64,000 nt of DNA, from contig WNNJ02003006.1 in NCBI GenBank assembly GCA_012934845.2, positions 62,001 to 126,000 of the forward strand, read 5' to 3'. Every line of letters starts with the position of its first letter. The stretch's first letter is position 1. The notes below the pieces were generated by a model. That model saw nothing but the letters and a program-made list of their open reading frames with translations, was not told the origin of the DNA and did not search any database. Below are positions 21,707-33,764 of this stretch, piece after piece. The DNA is from Pomphorhynchus laevis. Taxonomy: Eukaryota > Acanthocephala > Palaeacanthocephala > Echinorhynchida > Pomphorhynchidae. The translations under genes and the position numbers were made by a program.

Positions 21707-22912
21707 AGCAAGACTTTTGCAATTAAAGTAACATGTAAAGGAAACCATAATCTAAACAAAAAAATAAGGGATATAGAGAGGGAAATAAGAAAAACTGTTC
21801 GAGGAGAAATCTTCGAACGGTTTTTCAAAAGAGATAATTTCTACCGAATCTCCTTCAAAAGCTTAGCTTTGAAAGATAAATTCAAAGCGGCTTTTGGACA
21901 AGAAGAAGGGTTTGATGTTATTGACATTTCTCCACAAGTGACGGCTATTCTTAATGATGTGCCGTCGTTTGCGGAGAAAGAAGATGTTGAAGAATTCTTA
22001 CATCAATATGATGTAAGGATTCTGAAAACATGCAAATCATACAATCAATCATATAGTTCCTTTCTTTTGAAGGGAACTATATGTAGTTTGAAAGAAGATG
22101 GAGGCAGCATCTGCGGACATCGAATATCTGTAAAGATATTCGACGAAGACGATGCTGCCTTTCGGTATCCGCAGTGTTATAGATGTCAGCGCTGGGGACA
22201 TTTTTCGAACATGTGTCGAGAAGTGTCACCGCGTTGCGTCCACTGCGGAGAAGAACACGAAACACAAGCATGTGGAAATAAAAATAGGCCGACATGTGCA
22301 AACTGTAGGCAACCTCACAAGGCGTACTCACACGTTTGTCCAGAGTTCAAGTCTTACTTGGCCTGGGTAAACGGTGAGAACAAGAAGGCTTGTGAGGAAG
22401 CTCAGTCCTACCTTAGGGCAGCCAAAAGTCACTCTCTGGATCAACACGCTGGACAAGCAGCGATGCTGATCGAGAGAGTACTTACTCTTGAAAAAGAAAT
22501 GGCTGCCTTAAGGCAGGAAAATGCAAAATTAAAAAAAGATGCTGTAATCCACGAATCCGATTTGAAGAAATTCAAATCGGAGTTGAACGCAACAACATTA
22601 CGCAAATACAGATCGTTGAAACAGGAGAAAGACAAGTCATCGATTTCGGTGACTACTTTTAATCGTTTCAACGATTTGTCACAAATACAAGGCCCTCAGA
22701 ATGAGGACAATAATATGGACTATTGTTCAGTAGTATCGACTGATTCTGATGGTCTTTCGATTAAAGCGCCAGGGACTGCTATAAAGATGCTGACGTTACC
22801 TGAATCACTTCAGGTGGCGTCGAGTCGGAGGGGCAGTTCCTGGCACAAAGCTTCGAATGCAAGAAAAAAAAACGAAGAATTGAGTATTCTTCGCTTGAAG
22901 ACATCTGCCTAA
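21707..22912 (+). CDS. LINE C ORF1, nucleocapsid-like protein with CCHC knuckles
   Basis: The frame is open from 21707 (after TAA 21704-21706) to 22912 with no ATG in its first 50 codons. A TTG at 21869 could serve, or the start has been lost by a frame change. The protein has an RRM-like middle region, then three Cys/His knuckles: CYRCQRWGHFSNMC, CVHCGEEHETQAC and CANCRQPHKAYSHVC. After them comes a coiled-coil-like stretch (MLIERVLTLEKEMAALRQEN). It should bind the element's RNA, as in other Jockey-group LINEs. Its stop overlaps the ORF2 start as TAATG. Confidence 0.7.
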   Translation, partial: SKTFAIKVTCKGNHNLNKKIRDIEREIRKTVRGEIFERFFKRDNFYRISFKSLALKDKFKAAFGQEEGFDVIDISPQVTAILNDVPSFAEKEDVEEFLHQYDVRILKTCKSYNQSYSSFLLKGTICSLKEDGGSICGHRISVKIFDEDDAAFRYPQCYRCQRWGHFSNMCREVSPRCVHCGEEHETQACGNKNRPTCANCRQPHKAYSHVCPEFKSYLAWVNGENKKACEEAQSYLRAAKSHSLDQHAGQAAMLIERVLTLEKEMAALRQENAKLKKDAVIHESDLKKFKSELNATTLRKYRSLKQEKDKSSISVTTFNRFNDLSQIQGPQNEDNNMDYCSVVSTDSDGLSIKAPGTAIKMLTLPESLQVASSRRGSSWHKASNARKKNEELSILRLKTSA

Positions 22913-25482
22913 TGAGTTGGAATATAGGTTCTGTTAAGAACCTGATACAGTATTTCAGTCTCATACCGGCAGATGTGCTTCTCTTGCAGGAAGCAAGATC
23001 ACCCGATCAATTGAGGATTTTTAGCAGCAAGATCGACGACTGCGACACATTTGTGTCAGCAGAAGGTCTCAGGATGGAACTCTTCCTAGTGTCGGTGGTA
23101 AAGAAGCGTTTTTGCGCATCTTTACTATCGCATGGCACTAGCGAAGTAGGTTCATTCCAGCTCCTCCGGTTTTTCATCTCTAGACGCCCAGTTTATGTAG
23201 CAAATTGTTACATCAAGCCGGGGGCCTGGAGTTCGAAAAAGGGGAGGAGAGAGATTCGATCAATGCTGTTGAAGATCTTCAATTTGGGTGGTCAATTTTT
23301 AATTGGAGATTTCAACGACGACGGTGGTTCTCGGGTGGGCAGCATGATCGCTCCAGCATGGGAGGTCATATGTCCCCCGGAAGGGACATTTATCCGTCGT
23401 CGCAATGGTTATTGCTCCACGTTAGATTTTGCTATGCAAAACAAAAATACAAATTTTAAAATTAAATGGCAGCAGAATTTGCTGCCAGATACTTTTAATG
23501 ATGGGCATAAGCTTGTATATTGGTCGTGGAAGGAGGAACTAGTTTTCAAGATAAGATTCCAACCGACACGGGCCGGTATACAAGCTTTTAATAGATCAAT
23601 AAGCGAAGTAATGATAAATTTAAATAATAAAGATATTTTTTGTACTATTTTAAAAAATACTTTTAATGAAATAATAAATTTTAGTATTTGCAATAATAAT
23701 TTTATAATAAATAATAATTTTAATTTTTTCGATTGTTTGAATATTTTAGATGAGACGTTTTTGACAAATTTTACAAATAAATTAAAAGAATCAAATTCTC
23801 TATTAATTTTAAATAATGAAATTTTTAGTAATGCAAATAAATTTTTAACTACTAAACGACCGCCCAACATCAAGTACACTCCTAAAGCTCTTCATTTGAA
23901 ACGTATTCTCTGGGGTCTACGAACGGATACGAATCCTTCGTCTCAGAGAATCGCTCAAATGGCTCTGCTCAAGAATGATATTCAAGAGTTGGAGCAGAAG
24001 GTAGACGCTAAAAAGTTGCTGTCTTACAAGAATTTTTCAAAGGAATGGTGGCAAACCATTAGGCGAACCACCTTCCGTTCTTGGAGGGCAGCGGCTTCTA
24101 AGTGGATATCCTCTAAGGGTTTTGGGAATGTACTTCATGAAATGAAAATGAAACACCTAGCCAATGCTGAAGGATGGACCGAGAGGAAAATGATGAAGAT
24201 CCGTATGGAACTCTTGTTTTCGACCATCGACAATTCGCAAGAGGACATCACTATCGAGGACATTTTGAGTGCGTGGCCAGTCGTGCCAAAGACTTCGTCT
24301 AACGGGTCTTCGGCATGTTCTGTTGCGACCAAATTGATCGTCGATAGGGTTCGGACGGATATTGCTGCCAAGATGCTAGGGGTACCTTTAGCATCTTAGT
24401 GTGATATTGCGGTCGGAAAAGTGGTGTTCCTTGCGAAGGGAAGATGGGTGTCGAATGCTAAAGACACAAGACCCATAACAATATCTAATAATATTGTTAT
24501 GGTGTATGAGAGAGCTCTTGCTAGGATCCTTTCCCGATTCTACGAAGATCGTGATATGTTGGGAGACCACATTCACGGGTTTCGTAGAGGAAGGGGAACT
24601 GTTAAGGCAGTAAGGTCCATGCAGAGTTTTCTCACCAGCGATAGACGACCTGCAGTCCTCTATTCGCTGGATGTGTCGGCGGCCTTCGACAACTTGGGGC
24701 ATGATGCAATAGTTACAACGTTAACCAGTGATGGTATACCGAGTAATTTGTTGCATCGTGTCCTGGGTATATTAAAAGCAAGAACTTTCTACTTGGATGA
24801 TGACGGGGGTAAGTACTATCATCTCAACAAAGGACTCCCCCAGCGCTCATCTCTGTCTCCTATCATTTATATGATAGTGACGAGGGGAGTTCTGGAGGGT
24901 CTTTTGGATAGGAACACCCACGCCATCATTTATGCGGACGACATCTCGATCGCATTTAAGAGAAATACTTTGTCGGATGCAAGGTTTGAAGGGCGAATGA
25001 AGTCTGTAATGGACATTGTTGCTCATCGCTTAGCGAAGTTTGGCTTGTCTTTAAACCCAGCGAAGAGCAATTTTGTTCATTACAGATTTCGGCGTCCTGG
25101 AAAGCACACTCGTCTCCTCGATTCTCTTCCAGGGAATCGAAAGCGTCGGGTGCGCATTCTGGGATCCGTTTTCGAACCACGTTTGCATCCTAGGTCAGAT
25201 ATGGCCAGGTGTTTCAAATTAGTTAGAAAAGGGCTACGTATGTTTGAAAGAGCGAGACGATTAAATGCCGGTTTGGGTAGATGTGTAATTGTGCTCAATG
25301 CGTTTGTATTGAGCGGATTGTACTTCTACTCAAACAATCGCCCTCCAGAACAACGATATCTATTTTTAAAACGATTATTAATTTTAATAAATAAATTTTT
25401 TATGAATGAAATTGAAATTAAAAATAAATTAATTAAAAAATATGTTTTATTTTACAATTTGAAAATCAAATGTTTTGAATAA
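22912..25482 (+). pseudogene. LINE C ORF2, APE endonuclease and reverse transcriptase
   Basis: One frame of 857 codons interrupted only by TAG at 24397-24399. Endonuclease: MSWNIGSVKN, VLLLQEARS, NCYIKPGAWS, FLIGDFNDDGGSR, FNDGHKLVYWSW. RT: DTRPITISNNIVMVYERALA, HGFRRGRGTVKAV, SLDVSAAFDNLGHD, GLPQRSSLSPIIY and IIYADDISIAF. PQRS replaces the usual PQGS. The ATG at 22912 overlaps the ORF1 stop, suggesting termination-reinitiation. A segment at about 23590-23850 is Asn/Ile/Phe rich and far more AT-rich than its surroundings. Confidence 0.8.
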
Positions 25483-25965
25483 TTTTTTGTTTATCTTGTT
25501 TGGAATTTGTTTGATTTTTTTTCTAAAATTAGATGTATATATTAATTTTATATTGCGCTTGCCTACAAGTGCTTTGTCAGAGAAATTAAGAAAAGTATAA
25601 TTAAATGTATTATATCTTCATTTTTTTGTCATTGTTTAAATGACAAAAAATATTTTGTTACAAAATATTTTTTATTTTATTGGTAATATCAATTTTATCC
25701 AAATTTTGTTTTTTATGATGATTTTGAATTTTTATTTTTTAGAATTGAATTTTAGCAGTTTATCATTTTTAATTTTTGTTTAAAATTCTTATCCTCGACA
25801 TCCAACCAAAGAAATCTCAATCGAAACCTGCAAAAAGAAAGAAAAAAGAAAATAGAAAGGAAACTCGATTGGGTCTCCATACTTGGCTGGGGTCGAAAAA
25901 GTCAGAAAAAAAAACGAAAATATATATAAATTTTGTGTTTTTTACTTTAATAAATCATTAATTTT
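25483..25965 (+). other. LINE C 3' untranslated region
   Basis: Very AT-rich with T tracts. It contains purine-rich aaagaaaaaagaaaatagaa near 25840 and aataaa near 25940. No gene. The short frame 25776-25961 is low-complexity Lys-rich sequence and not a credible protein. Confidence 0.5.
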
Positions 25966-26199
25966 TTTTGACGACGATTTTTTGGTTTCTGTTTCGATAA
26001 AAAAAGCATTGCTGTTGTTTCAATGAATGTTGGGAATCATAACCTAACAACTGGCGACGAGGGTGATCATACAGAACACCCCAATGAGCATGTTTAGCTC
26101 GGAGACGAATGTCTGGTACGTAAACTATGGCAACATAATATGGATTTACAAAGACAACTGTTGGGGTTAATGGGATGAGTGGGAAATTTAACGACATTT

Positions 26200-26960
26200 T
26201 AATTCAAGCAGTTTGACATGTCAGTCGACAATTGGTGTGATTATCTGGGACAATTCAAACACATGTTTTTGGCAAATGGTATCAGCTTGTAGCAGCGAAG
26301 TAAACAAACTTTACTGTCCAGCTGCGAAACAGAATTATACCAACTCTTACGCAAACTGTAACCTCAATTTATGAGCGATTACATTTCGTTCATTGACATA
26401 GTAAACGTCCTGTCTAAACATTTTGATCAACCGATACATATTGCTGCTCCACGATATATGTTCTCTCAATGTCGATTACGAACGGGTCAAACACATATGG
26501 AGTGGATTGCATAGGCTAAAGGATTGGCAAATAAGTGCAATTTTTTCAATGCGGAAATTCGTACTGAAGATGACGCTATCAACGATATATTTAAATATCT
26601 ATTGATTGTACATACACCAGTTGGTCAGATTCGCACATTGCTATTACATCATGACGACCCTAACCGTGAGGAGGTATTGAAAATTGCAACTGCATGGGAG
26701 ATGACTCAACGTACTAAGCAATTGATGAAAGAGCCAGGAATCGAGTTAAAAGGAGATGAACAAAATGATGTTTTCAGCATTAGAGACAGACATCAAAGAG
26801 TTTCGCAAAACGAATTAAATAATTTAAATTCTCGTAAGAGATGCGGTCACTGCGGATTTCTAAAACACACAGACGACGTTTGTTGTTAGAAAAAAGATTT
26901 GTGTCATAAATGTAAAATAAGAGAACATATACAAAGGTGCTGTAAATAGGGGACAAGGCA
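26200..26960 (+). pseudogene. gag remnant of the LTR fossil
   Basis: Shows a retrotransposon capsid-like region (DYLGQFKHMFLANG; LRTGQTHMEWIA) and a zinc-knuckle region (CGHCGFLKHTDDVC followed by a second C-H-K-C pattern). It is a broken fossil. Confidence 0.6.
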
Positions 26961-27049
26961 ACAAGATTATGCAATAGATCAATGTCCGGTTGAAAACACA
27001 ACTCATGATGACGATTTTGATGGATATACTACTTCGATTGCAACTATTG

Positions 27050-28916
27050 AAGTGGATTACACAGAACCTAGAACGGTAAATTCAAATAAAGGTACGCCCA
27101 ACATTCAGGTAAGTTTAAATAAAGTTCTCACAAACATGATATATGATACAGGTGCTGCAGTCTCTATTATTTCCGTTGAGCTATGGCACAAAATTGGTTG
27201 TCCTAAGTTAACAAACGTAAAGTTTATTCACACTTATGCGGGAGGCATTGTACAAACTATGGGAAGCTGTGATGTGTGTGTACAAATTCGGAATGTGTCC
27301 TTATCTTTGACAGCAGAAGTGGTAGAAGGAAGGTGGCAACCTCTATTTGGGCGACCATGGATTCATGTTTTCAAATTAAAATGGCCTAATGAAGTTTCGG
27401 TGTTCTCACTAACTGAAGACATAATTATGGATGAACGACTATATCATTTGCTGGTTGGTGCGTCGGATTTATTTGCGGACGCGATAGGCAGTATTCGAAA
27501 TTACGAAGCAAGTTTATGTATTAGTAACTTGGCCCAACCAAAGTGGATACCAGCTCGTCGCATTCCATTGGCTTTACAACAAACAGTAAAGAACGAATTA
27601 GACCGACTGATTCAAAACGAAATTATTGAGATAGTAGATACAAGAAAAGAATATATAGAGTGAGCAAGTCCAATAGTAATTGTTCGTAAAAAAGATAACT
27701 CAATTCGAATCTGCACAGATTTCTGGATCACAGTGAATCCGTATCTATCATGCGACTCATTTGCAATTCCTACTTTAGATGAAATCATGATGAAGATATC
27801 CAACGCATCATCATATTCGGTGATTGATTTGAAGGATGCATATATCCAGATGCAGGTCGAATAAAAATCAAGACACCTATTAACAATTAGTACTCCGTTC
27901 GGATTCCTTCGTTATCGCAGGCTTCCCTTTGGTCTATCCGTAGCGCCATTGATTTTCCAGCGCTACACGTCAGAGCTTCTTGGCGATATTCCGGGAGTGC
28001 CAGTTTATCTGGATGATGTGGTAATTTCAGACACAAGCGATAATGAGCATTTAGATGGATTTAGGATGGTATCGGATATACTGATTAAAGCAGGAATCAA
28101 AGCAAAAAAGAACAAATGTTCGTTCATGAAAGAAAAAATTAAAATTCTCGGTCACATGTTGTGTAGAGATCAATTGGAACCAGACCCAGAAAAGCTGAGT
28201 GCAATATTGAATACGAAACCTCCTAGTAACAAAACATAATTGAGGTCGTTCCTTTGTGCAGTAAATTACCTAGATAAATTTTTGCCCAACCTACGTTGTC
28301 AATGTTACGAATTATATGCTTTGGCCGGACAGAAAGTAATATGGAAATGGGAAGTTAAACACTCAGACGAATTTGAAATGATTAAGAGAATCTTGCTAAA
28401 CCCCAGAGCATTAGTGTCGTATGATGGTAAATTACAAATTAAGGTAATGACAGTTGCTTCCGAATCGGGATTGGGGGTCGTATTGTTGCAAGAATCATCG
28501 AATGGAACTTATAAGCCAGTCTGTTATGTGAGTTTGGCTGAAAAGAAGTATGCCCAAATTGATAAAGAAGCACTTGCACTACTGTTTGCCGTAAAGAAAT
28601 TTGATCAATACTTAGTGGGACGAAAGTTTGTCTTGGTGACTGATCATAAACCACTCAATTATATTTACGGAAGTAAGGGGGACTTATCAAAAGTTACTAA
28701 TCATCGTGGATGGCCGTGCAATGCAATAGCTGATATGTTGTCAAGATGTACCAATAATGATGAATTATGTGTGCAGGAAATTCAAGAATCGGGTGTTAAT
28801 CTAATTCAAAGCGAGAGTACGCAGATGAGTGGTCTATCCGTTGATATATTACGAAATGCAACACAAGATGATATGGTAATCAAAAGAATATGTAAATTCG
28901 TTGAGGCATATTGACC
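27050..28916 (+). pseudogene. Protease, RT and RNase H remnants of the LTR fossil
   Basis: Protease: MIYDTGAAVSIIS (DTGA catalytic motif) and LFGRPWIHVFKL. RT: IRICTDF, YSVIDLKDAYIQM, LPFGLSVAPLIFQR and VPVYLDDVVIS (YLDD). RNase H: KLQIKVMTVASESGLGVVLL, YAQIDKEALALLFAVKKF and VLVTDHKPL. These are typical of Ty3/gypsy-type elements of the K02A2.6-like kind. Part of the RNase H C-terminal region appears missing. Several breaks. Confidence 0.75.
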
Positions 28917-28923
28917 AAACAGA

Positions 28924-29830
28924 ATGGATACCAACTATAAACCGTATTACGATAAAAGGGATGAACTATCGTTTGAGTATGGCATACTCATGCGCGCAGG
29001 TAGGATTTTTACTCCAAGTAAGTTAAGAAGAGATGTATTGAAAGCTATTCATGCAGGTTATGCCGGTATTGTGGGATCGAAATCGTTGTCTAGAACCTAC
29101 GTATGGTGGCTGGGTATAAATGGGGATTTAGAACAATATGTACACACGTGTCAGGCTTGTCAGCAAAACCGACGATGTGAACCTGAACATCCGATAATGA
29201 ATTGGTCTATTCCGAATTCACGTTGCCGGCGTGCTTACACTAATTTTGCCGGTCAAGTGGACGGAGAAATGTACCTGGTGATGGTATGTGCAATGACAAA
29301 ATGGCCAGAAGTTTTAAAGGTTAGTTCAACAAACACTCAGAGTGTGATCAAGCAATGCGAGTCGTTTTGCGAGACAAGGTTTACCAGAGGAGTTAGTCGT
29401 TGATAATGGACCACCGTTTCAATCGTGGGAGTTTAAAAAATTTCTGGCAAATAACGGAACAAAGTTTGTGAACGTGACACCATATCATCCAAAATCAAAT
29501 GGACTTGCAGAAAGGTTTGTGGGAGTGTTGTTGCAGCGTGCATTGTCACATACACCAATCGGACAGAGACCTCTGAAAATTCAGCAAATGTTACTTTCAT
29601 ATAGGAATACTCCTCATGCTAGTACGGGAAAATCCCCTGCATTCATGCTCTACGGACGACTTTTATGCACAATGTTTGATCGAATACGTCCAACACCCGC
29701 GCTTACTGCGAGAAAAGCGATCGAAAATTATAAATTCTATAAAGATACGGCAACGAAATGTCGCAGTTTTCAACCAGGACAGGCCATCTGGTATCGCCGT
29801 CACAAGGGAGTTTAATGGCAGCCTGCTAAA
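28924..29830 (+). pseudogene. Integrase remnant of the LTR fossil
   Basis: HHCC-type zinc region (AIHAGYAGIVGSK; YVHTCQACQQNR), the catalytic core (VDGEMYLVMVCAMTKWPEV; VDNGPPFQSWEF; TPYHPKSNGLAERFVG) and a C-terminal segment (KCRSFQPGQAIWYRR). Broken fossil. Confidence 0.75.
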
Positions 29831-30240
29831 GTTACAGAGCGATCGGGATGGGTTTCGTATAAGGTTGCAAACGATAACACATCGTCCATACATTACAAAA
29901 CAACAGATCCCATTCGGGTGCATGCTGATCAACTACGTTATTGTGTATGTCAGGAAAGTGAGTTGAGCGAAGCGTATGGCATTGAAAATGCCCAAACACA
30001 ATGTGTACGTAATGATGCGCGGAATTCGTGCCATAGTACTTCTAATGTTGGGCCAATATTAGTTCAATCCCATAACAGGAGGATACATAACGACCAACCT
30101 AGTGTCAACAATGATTCGCGCAACGAGGAGACGTTTGAGGATGAGAGGAACACAGCGAATCTAGAAGAATCAGTTAGACGAAGCACCCGCATTCGACAGA
30201 AACCTCAGAGATATGGATTTGATTAAATATCGCAGAGGAG
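29831..30240 (+). pseudogene. C-terminal pol tail and purine-rich tract of the LTR fossil
   Basis: A short open frame (29918-30226) ends RRSTRIRQKPQRYGFD, a Ty3/gypsy integrase-tail pattern (RRSTRxRKxPxRY). It is followed by the purine-rich gcagaggag immediately before the right LTR at 30241. Confidence 0.55.
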
Positions 30241-30357
30241 TGTCATGTACAACATGAAAGGGTTGCCGCATGACAATTGCATTGAGCAGCAATCGTTGTT
30301 TCCGTAAGGATTTCATCGGTGCTATTTATCTTGATGTATTGTATATAAACGCTCCTG
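30241..30357 (+). repeat. Right LTR, truncated
   Basis: Matches 21169-21288 with about five substitutions, then ends abruptly at LINE B2. The rest of this LTR is not found downstream, so it was either deleted or cut off when LINE B2 arrived. Confidence 0.7.
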
Positions 30358-32760
30358 GTTTAGCAGAGGAGTATGAAACTTTTCCAGAAAAATCTTTCGA
30401 ATTTGGCTTTGAAAAGTCTTCGTATCACGGCCTCATTCAAAGTTTCTAATATTCTATCCTTGTTAGAAAAATATGATATTCAAGAGTTGGAATTGTTGTT
30501 CAAAGTTTACAATCTTCGTACAGTAATCGGGAGAAACGGTACTCCTCTCCCCATCGCATTCGTCTCGGCTTCTCTCGACACCGCTTCAACTCTGGCCGAC
30601 TCAGCTTTCAATCTATTTTTGGGGCATAATTTATCGTTCAAGATTATTAGTATGGACGACAAGACATACCCGATTACAACAAATGCCACAGATGGCGACA
30701 TTGGAAGTCAAGCTGTTCGTCTGTCAGAAATTGTGGGTTTTGTGGTTGAGCTTACTGCCAACAAGCCGGCCTGGGCAAGGAAATGCCAATCATTCAAGGA
30801 TTACTGTATCAGACATTGCATGCCTACAAGAGTGCTTACATCCAGTGCGGCGAAGGCGGCCACAAGAATGTCAGATAACGACATCATACGTTTGCTGCAT
30901 GCACAAAAACAGTCTACACTAAAGAATATGCAGAAACTGATCGCCTACCAACTGTCAGTCATGTTCTCCCCTCCGGCAAAATGCTAAAGGGCTGGAATCG
31001 AGCCCTTTAGCATTTTGAAACGAGCGGTTTCGGCCCATGCAGTCCCCCCATAAAGATCGGCAAAATGTTGAAGGGCTGGAATATAAGCGCCTCAAAGGGA
31101 AATGATGAGAATGCTCGGGGTCAATTACCCCCTCTGGGCGACGCTAGTGGTAAAGGGAGCAATCCTTCCACCCCTAGCTCTGTCTAGAGTGTGGCAATCC
31201 CCTTCCAGCTAAACTAACACACTGCAAAGTAATCAAAAGCCCTTTTCACTGAATATACTGCAGTGGAATTCGGGAGGTGCTTCTACCCTTAGCCTTTTAT
31301 CTGGTAGAGATGCAGATGTTATAGTCCTTCAGGGAACGCGGTCTATCCGTATCCCTCACGACATTACTCGATTTATCCCTCAGCATATATACACCCACTT
31401 CACTCCGTATATAACCCCTCCTCACTCCTCTTCATCTCAAGGTCTTTTAACCTTAGTTAAATGCTCATTAAGATATTCCCTCCTTTACTATTCTTGTCCA
31501 GCCCTATCTTTTTCAGCTATATCACTTCGTAAGAACGGTAAATGCATTAGTATATCCAATATTTATGTACGGTCAGGAGAAATTCACAAGAACCTTTGAC
31601 CTTCTGGAAAGTATATTAGGTAGTGGCTCTGACATGTTACTTGGTGACTTGAACGACAGAACTGGTCGTTGGATTAATGCACTAAACCGCAGAACCAGGA
31701 ACGACTATCTTATTCACAAACCATAATCCCCCACCTTTCATTGCTCAAAAAGTAATTCACTCCTCGACATATTACTGCTTCAAAAGATGTGGTTGTTGAA
31801 ACCCATCTGTACTGAGCAGTCGCGCCAACAACATATCTCCTCTCATGACCTAATTCGTTGGAGGTTAGAAGAAGATACGTTGCTGAGGAGAAGGTTCCAC
31901 TTTGATCCCGTCAGGGTGGCCTTCTTTCAGGCAGATATCCAACTCTTCCCCCGAATTGGGAATGAGAGTTTGACCAAATTTAATACCTACCTCTCTTCGC
32001 AAGCTACCGCGATACTATCGACTACCTATAAAGGTCGTGTATACAGTCCTACTCCAACAAAACTCAAGGTCCTAGCTAAAATGCTACACCTTCTTAATCT
32101 CTCTGTTTCCGCCAGACAAGCATTCTTGAATGAATACTGGAGCTCTAGATATAGGTTTCAGCTGAGCATAGATAAGGCAAGCATTTCTCGCCTTAACCTC
32201 AAGAAGAGAAGTTTGTCTGTTGGAAGGATAGAGCATTAGGCAGGATAGGTAGAATAAGCCTTGATAAAGTTTTGGAGGAGTCACTATCCCTACACAATTA
32301 TGATGCCACCCTATCACCCCAACCAATCCCGCCTTGGTGTGACTTCAGGAGTATGGATTTGTCTGTTACAGATATCCTTAACTCCTGGGGGCTACTCCCG
32401 TGCACCTCCAGAACCCATGCATCACTCTTCACTCGTGTTCGTCAGCTTTTGACAGACAGTCAGAGAAAGGAGGTTGCCATAACAATGCTATTATCCTCCC
32501 CGTCCGACATTGCTGGCATAAACATCAGCCGTCGTTTTCCTAAAAATAAGTCGATTTCATGTCCTAAAGATCTACGACCCATTTCGATTCAAAATTCCCT
32601 CGTTTCGATCTACCAAAAAGCGCTTGCGCGTAGAATCCGCGTCCATCTGAGTAAGCATTATTTAACCCACCAGGTTTCCATTGGTTCGCTAAAGGTCAAT
32701 CGGTCCATTCAGATGTAGTTAGTGCATCAGTTCTGTTAGGAGAATATTCATCAACTTTCT

Positions 32761-33285
32761 GTGGCTGTTTTCCTTGACTTTTCTGCTGCATTTGACCGCA
32801 TTTCCATTCCCTTTGTTATTACTTCACTCAGGTCCCTTGGGTTGCCTGCGAGAATTGTTAACAGGGTGGAAATATTGCTGTACACCAAGCGATTCTTCTA
32901 TGAAGACGACCCAGATGCACGTCAGTTCTACCCTATTACAGGTGTGCCTCAAGGCTCTCCACTGTCTCCAATCTTGTATCTTGCTGCCTCCATTGAATTC
33001 TACAAAAAATTCAAACGCGATCAACATCTTGTGGTATACGCTGATGATACCACAGCCCTGTTCTCTGTTAGCAGGTGTAAAAATGTAGTCTCTGACATCA
33101 GCTGTTTCTTTACAAGATTAAAAGATCAGCTGCCCATTTCCAACCTTATTTTAAACTCCTCCAAATCGCAGATGGTTGTCTTTAATGGCGCCCCTGCGAC
33201 AAAGCAAAAACTTAAGAGATTAGCACTCTCTGCGCTCTCCTCCATTTTGACTAGTCAACGAGTCGAGTCTTCACGAGTCGAGTAA
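32761..33285 (+). pseudogene. LINE B2 reverse transcriptase core
   Basis: 174 open residues covering motifs A to D, with the YADD box at about residue 98. It is flanked by stops upstream (32718-32760) and by a frame change near 33260, where a short duplication of cgagtcgagt occurs. Confidence 0.75.
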
Positions 33286-33527
33286 AATACCTGGGGTTCA
33301 CTGTTACAGTTAACTGGTCGGCGAAAGCCGACCTGGATACACTTAAACGTATCTTGAAGAAAGCTAGATGAGCCCTGAAACGGGCCCAACATATGTCATT
33401 GAAAGTGAAAATCCAAGTGCGCCTCTGGGGTACTTGGGTACCCCAGAGGACTAAGGACAAAGACTAAGGTTTCTTAAGCTCCTCATCTCGCCATTATCGA
33501 ACATTGTCCGCCTCGATCGGATTCTTC

Positions 33528-33541
33528 GGGGGGGGGGGGGG
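33528..33541 (+). repeat. G homopolymer, 14 bases
   Basis: A run of 14 G in the LINE B2 3' coding part, where copy 1 has six G (cttcggggggtg). It is either expansion after insertion or a sequencing artefact. Confidence 0.7.
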
Positions 33542-33764
33542 TGAAAGACCCCGGTGGTTCAGTCGAAAAGCGGCGTGTTGGATTGCCTCAGGGCTCAGAT
33601 CCCGCTTGACCTGAAGTCTTAAAGATTAAAGAAGACTTTTATTCGCGACTGGTAAACTAACTTTCCTTCTTGTATTTTTGATACATGTTTTTTTATTTTG
33701 TTTTTTAGTTGTTGTATAACACTAACATTGGTTGTATTTAAGAAAATCTTTATTTATTTATTTA

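Larger units (their letters stand above)
21470..25965 (+). mobile_element. LINE C (same broad group as LINE B), nearly intact, inside the LTR
   Basis: A two-ORF LINE: ORF1 with knuckles (open from 21707, ends 22912), ORF2 22912-25482, and a long AT-rich 3' region with aataaa near 25940. It interrupts the left LTR of the fossil at 21169-30357. Both junctions are T-rich (attaatttttt near 21488 and 25958), so exact ends and target duplication are uncertain. ORF2 has only one in-frame stop. RT phrases (IVMVYERALARIL; IEDILSAWPVVPKTS) match LINE B counterparts, so the two families share a clade. Confidence 0.8.
21169..30357 (+). mobile_element. LTR retrotransposon fossil (Ty3/gypsy-like), interrupted by LINE C
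   Basis: Left LTR piece from 21169, remainder of the left LTR to about 26049, primer-binding-like tggcgacgaggg at 26052, gag and pol remnants 26200-29830, purine-rich gcagaggag before 30241, and a partial right LTR at 30241-30357. The pol order is protease, RT, RNase H, integrase, which is the Ty3/gypsy order. The shared LTR part differs at about five of 118 positions, so the insertion is moderately old. The element is broken in roughly ten places. LINE C sits inside the left LTR and LINE B2 abuts the right LTR. Confidence 0.8.
30358..33745 (+). mobile_element. LINE B copy 2, 5'-truncated
   Basis: Starts inside ORF1 (frame 30373-30987 with RRM-like and knuckle remnants, KPAWARKCQSF). ORF2 endonuclease fragments run from 31220 (LGDLNDRTGRW in a broken frame), with a linker at 31787-32239. 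The RT is at 32272-33285 and keeps FLDFSAAFDRISIPFV, GVPQGSPLSPILYLAAS and LVVYADDTTALFS in one frame. The 3' end has ttgtatttaagaaaatcttt. Many stops and frame changes. Its intact GVPQGSPLSP box shows what copy 1 lost. Confidence 0.8.

Noticed and set aside
33528-33541. G14 run as a G-quadruplex or regulatory site
   Set aside because: A single homopolymer in a dead LINE. Expansion or sequencing error is the simpler explanation.
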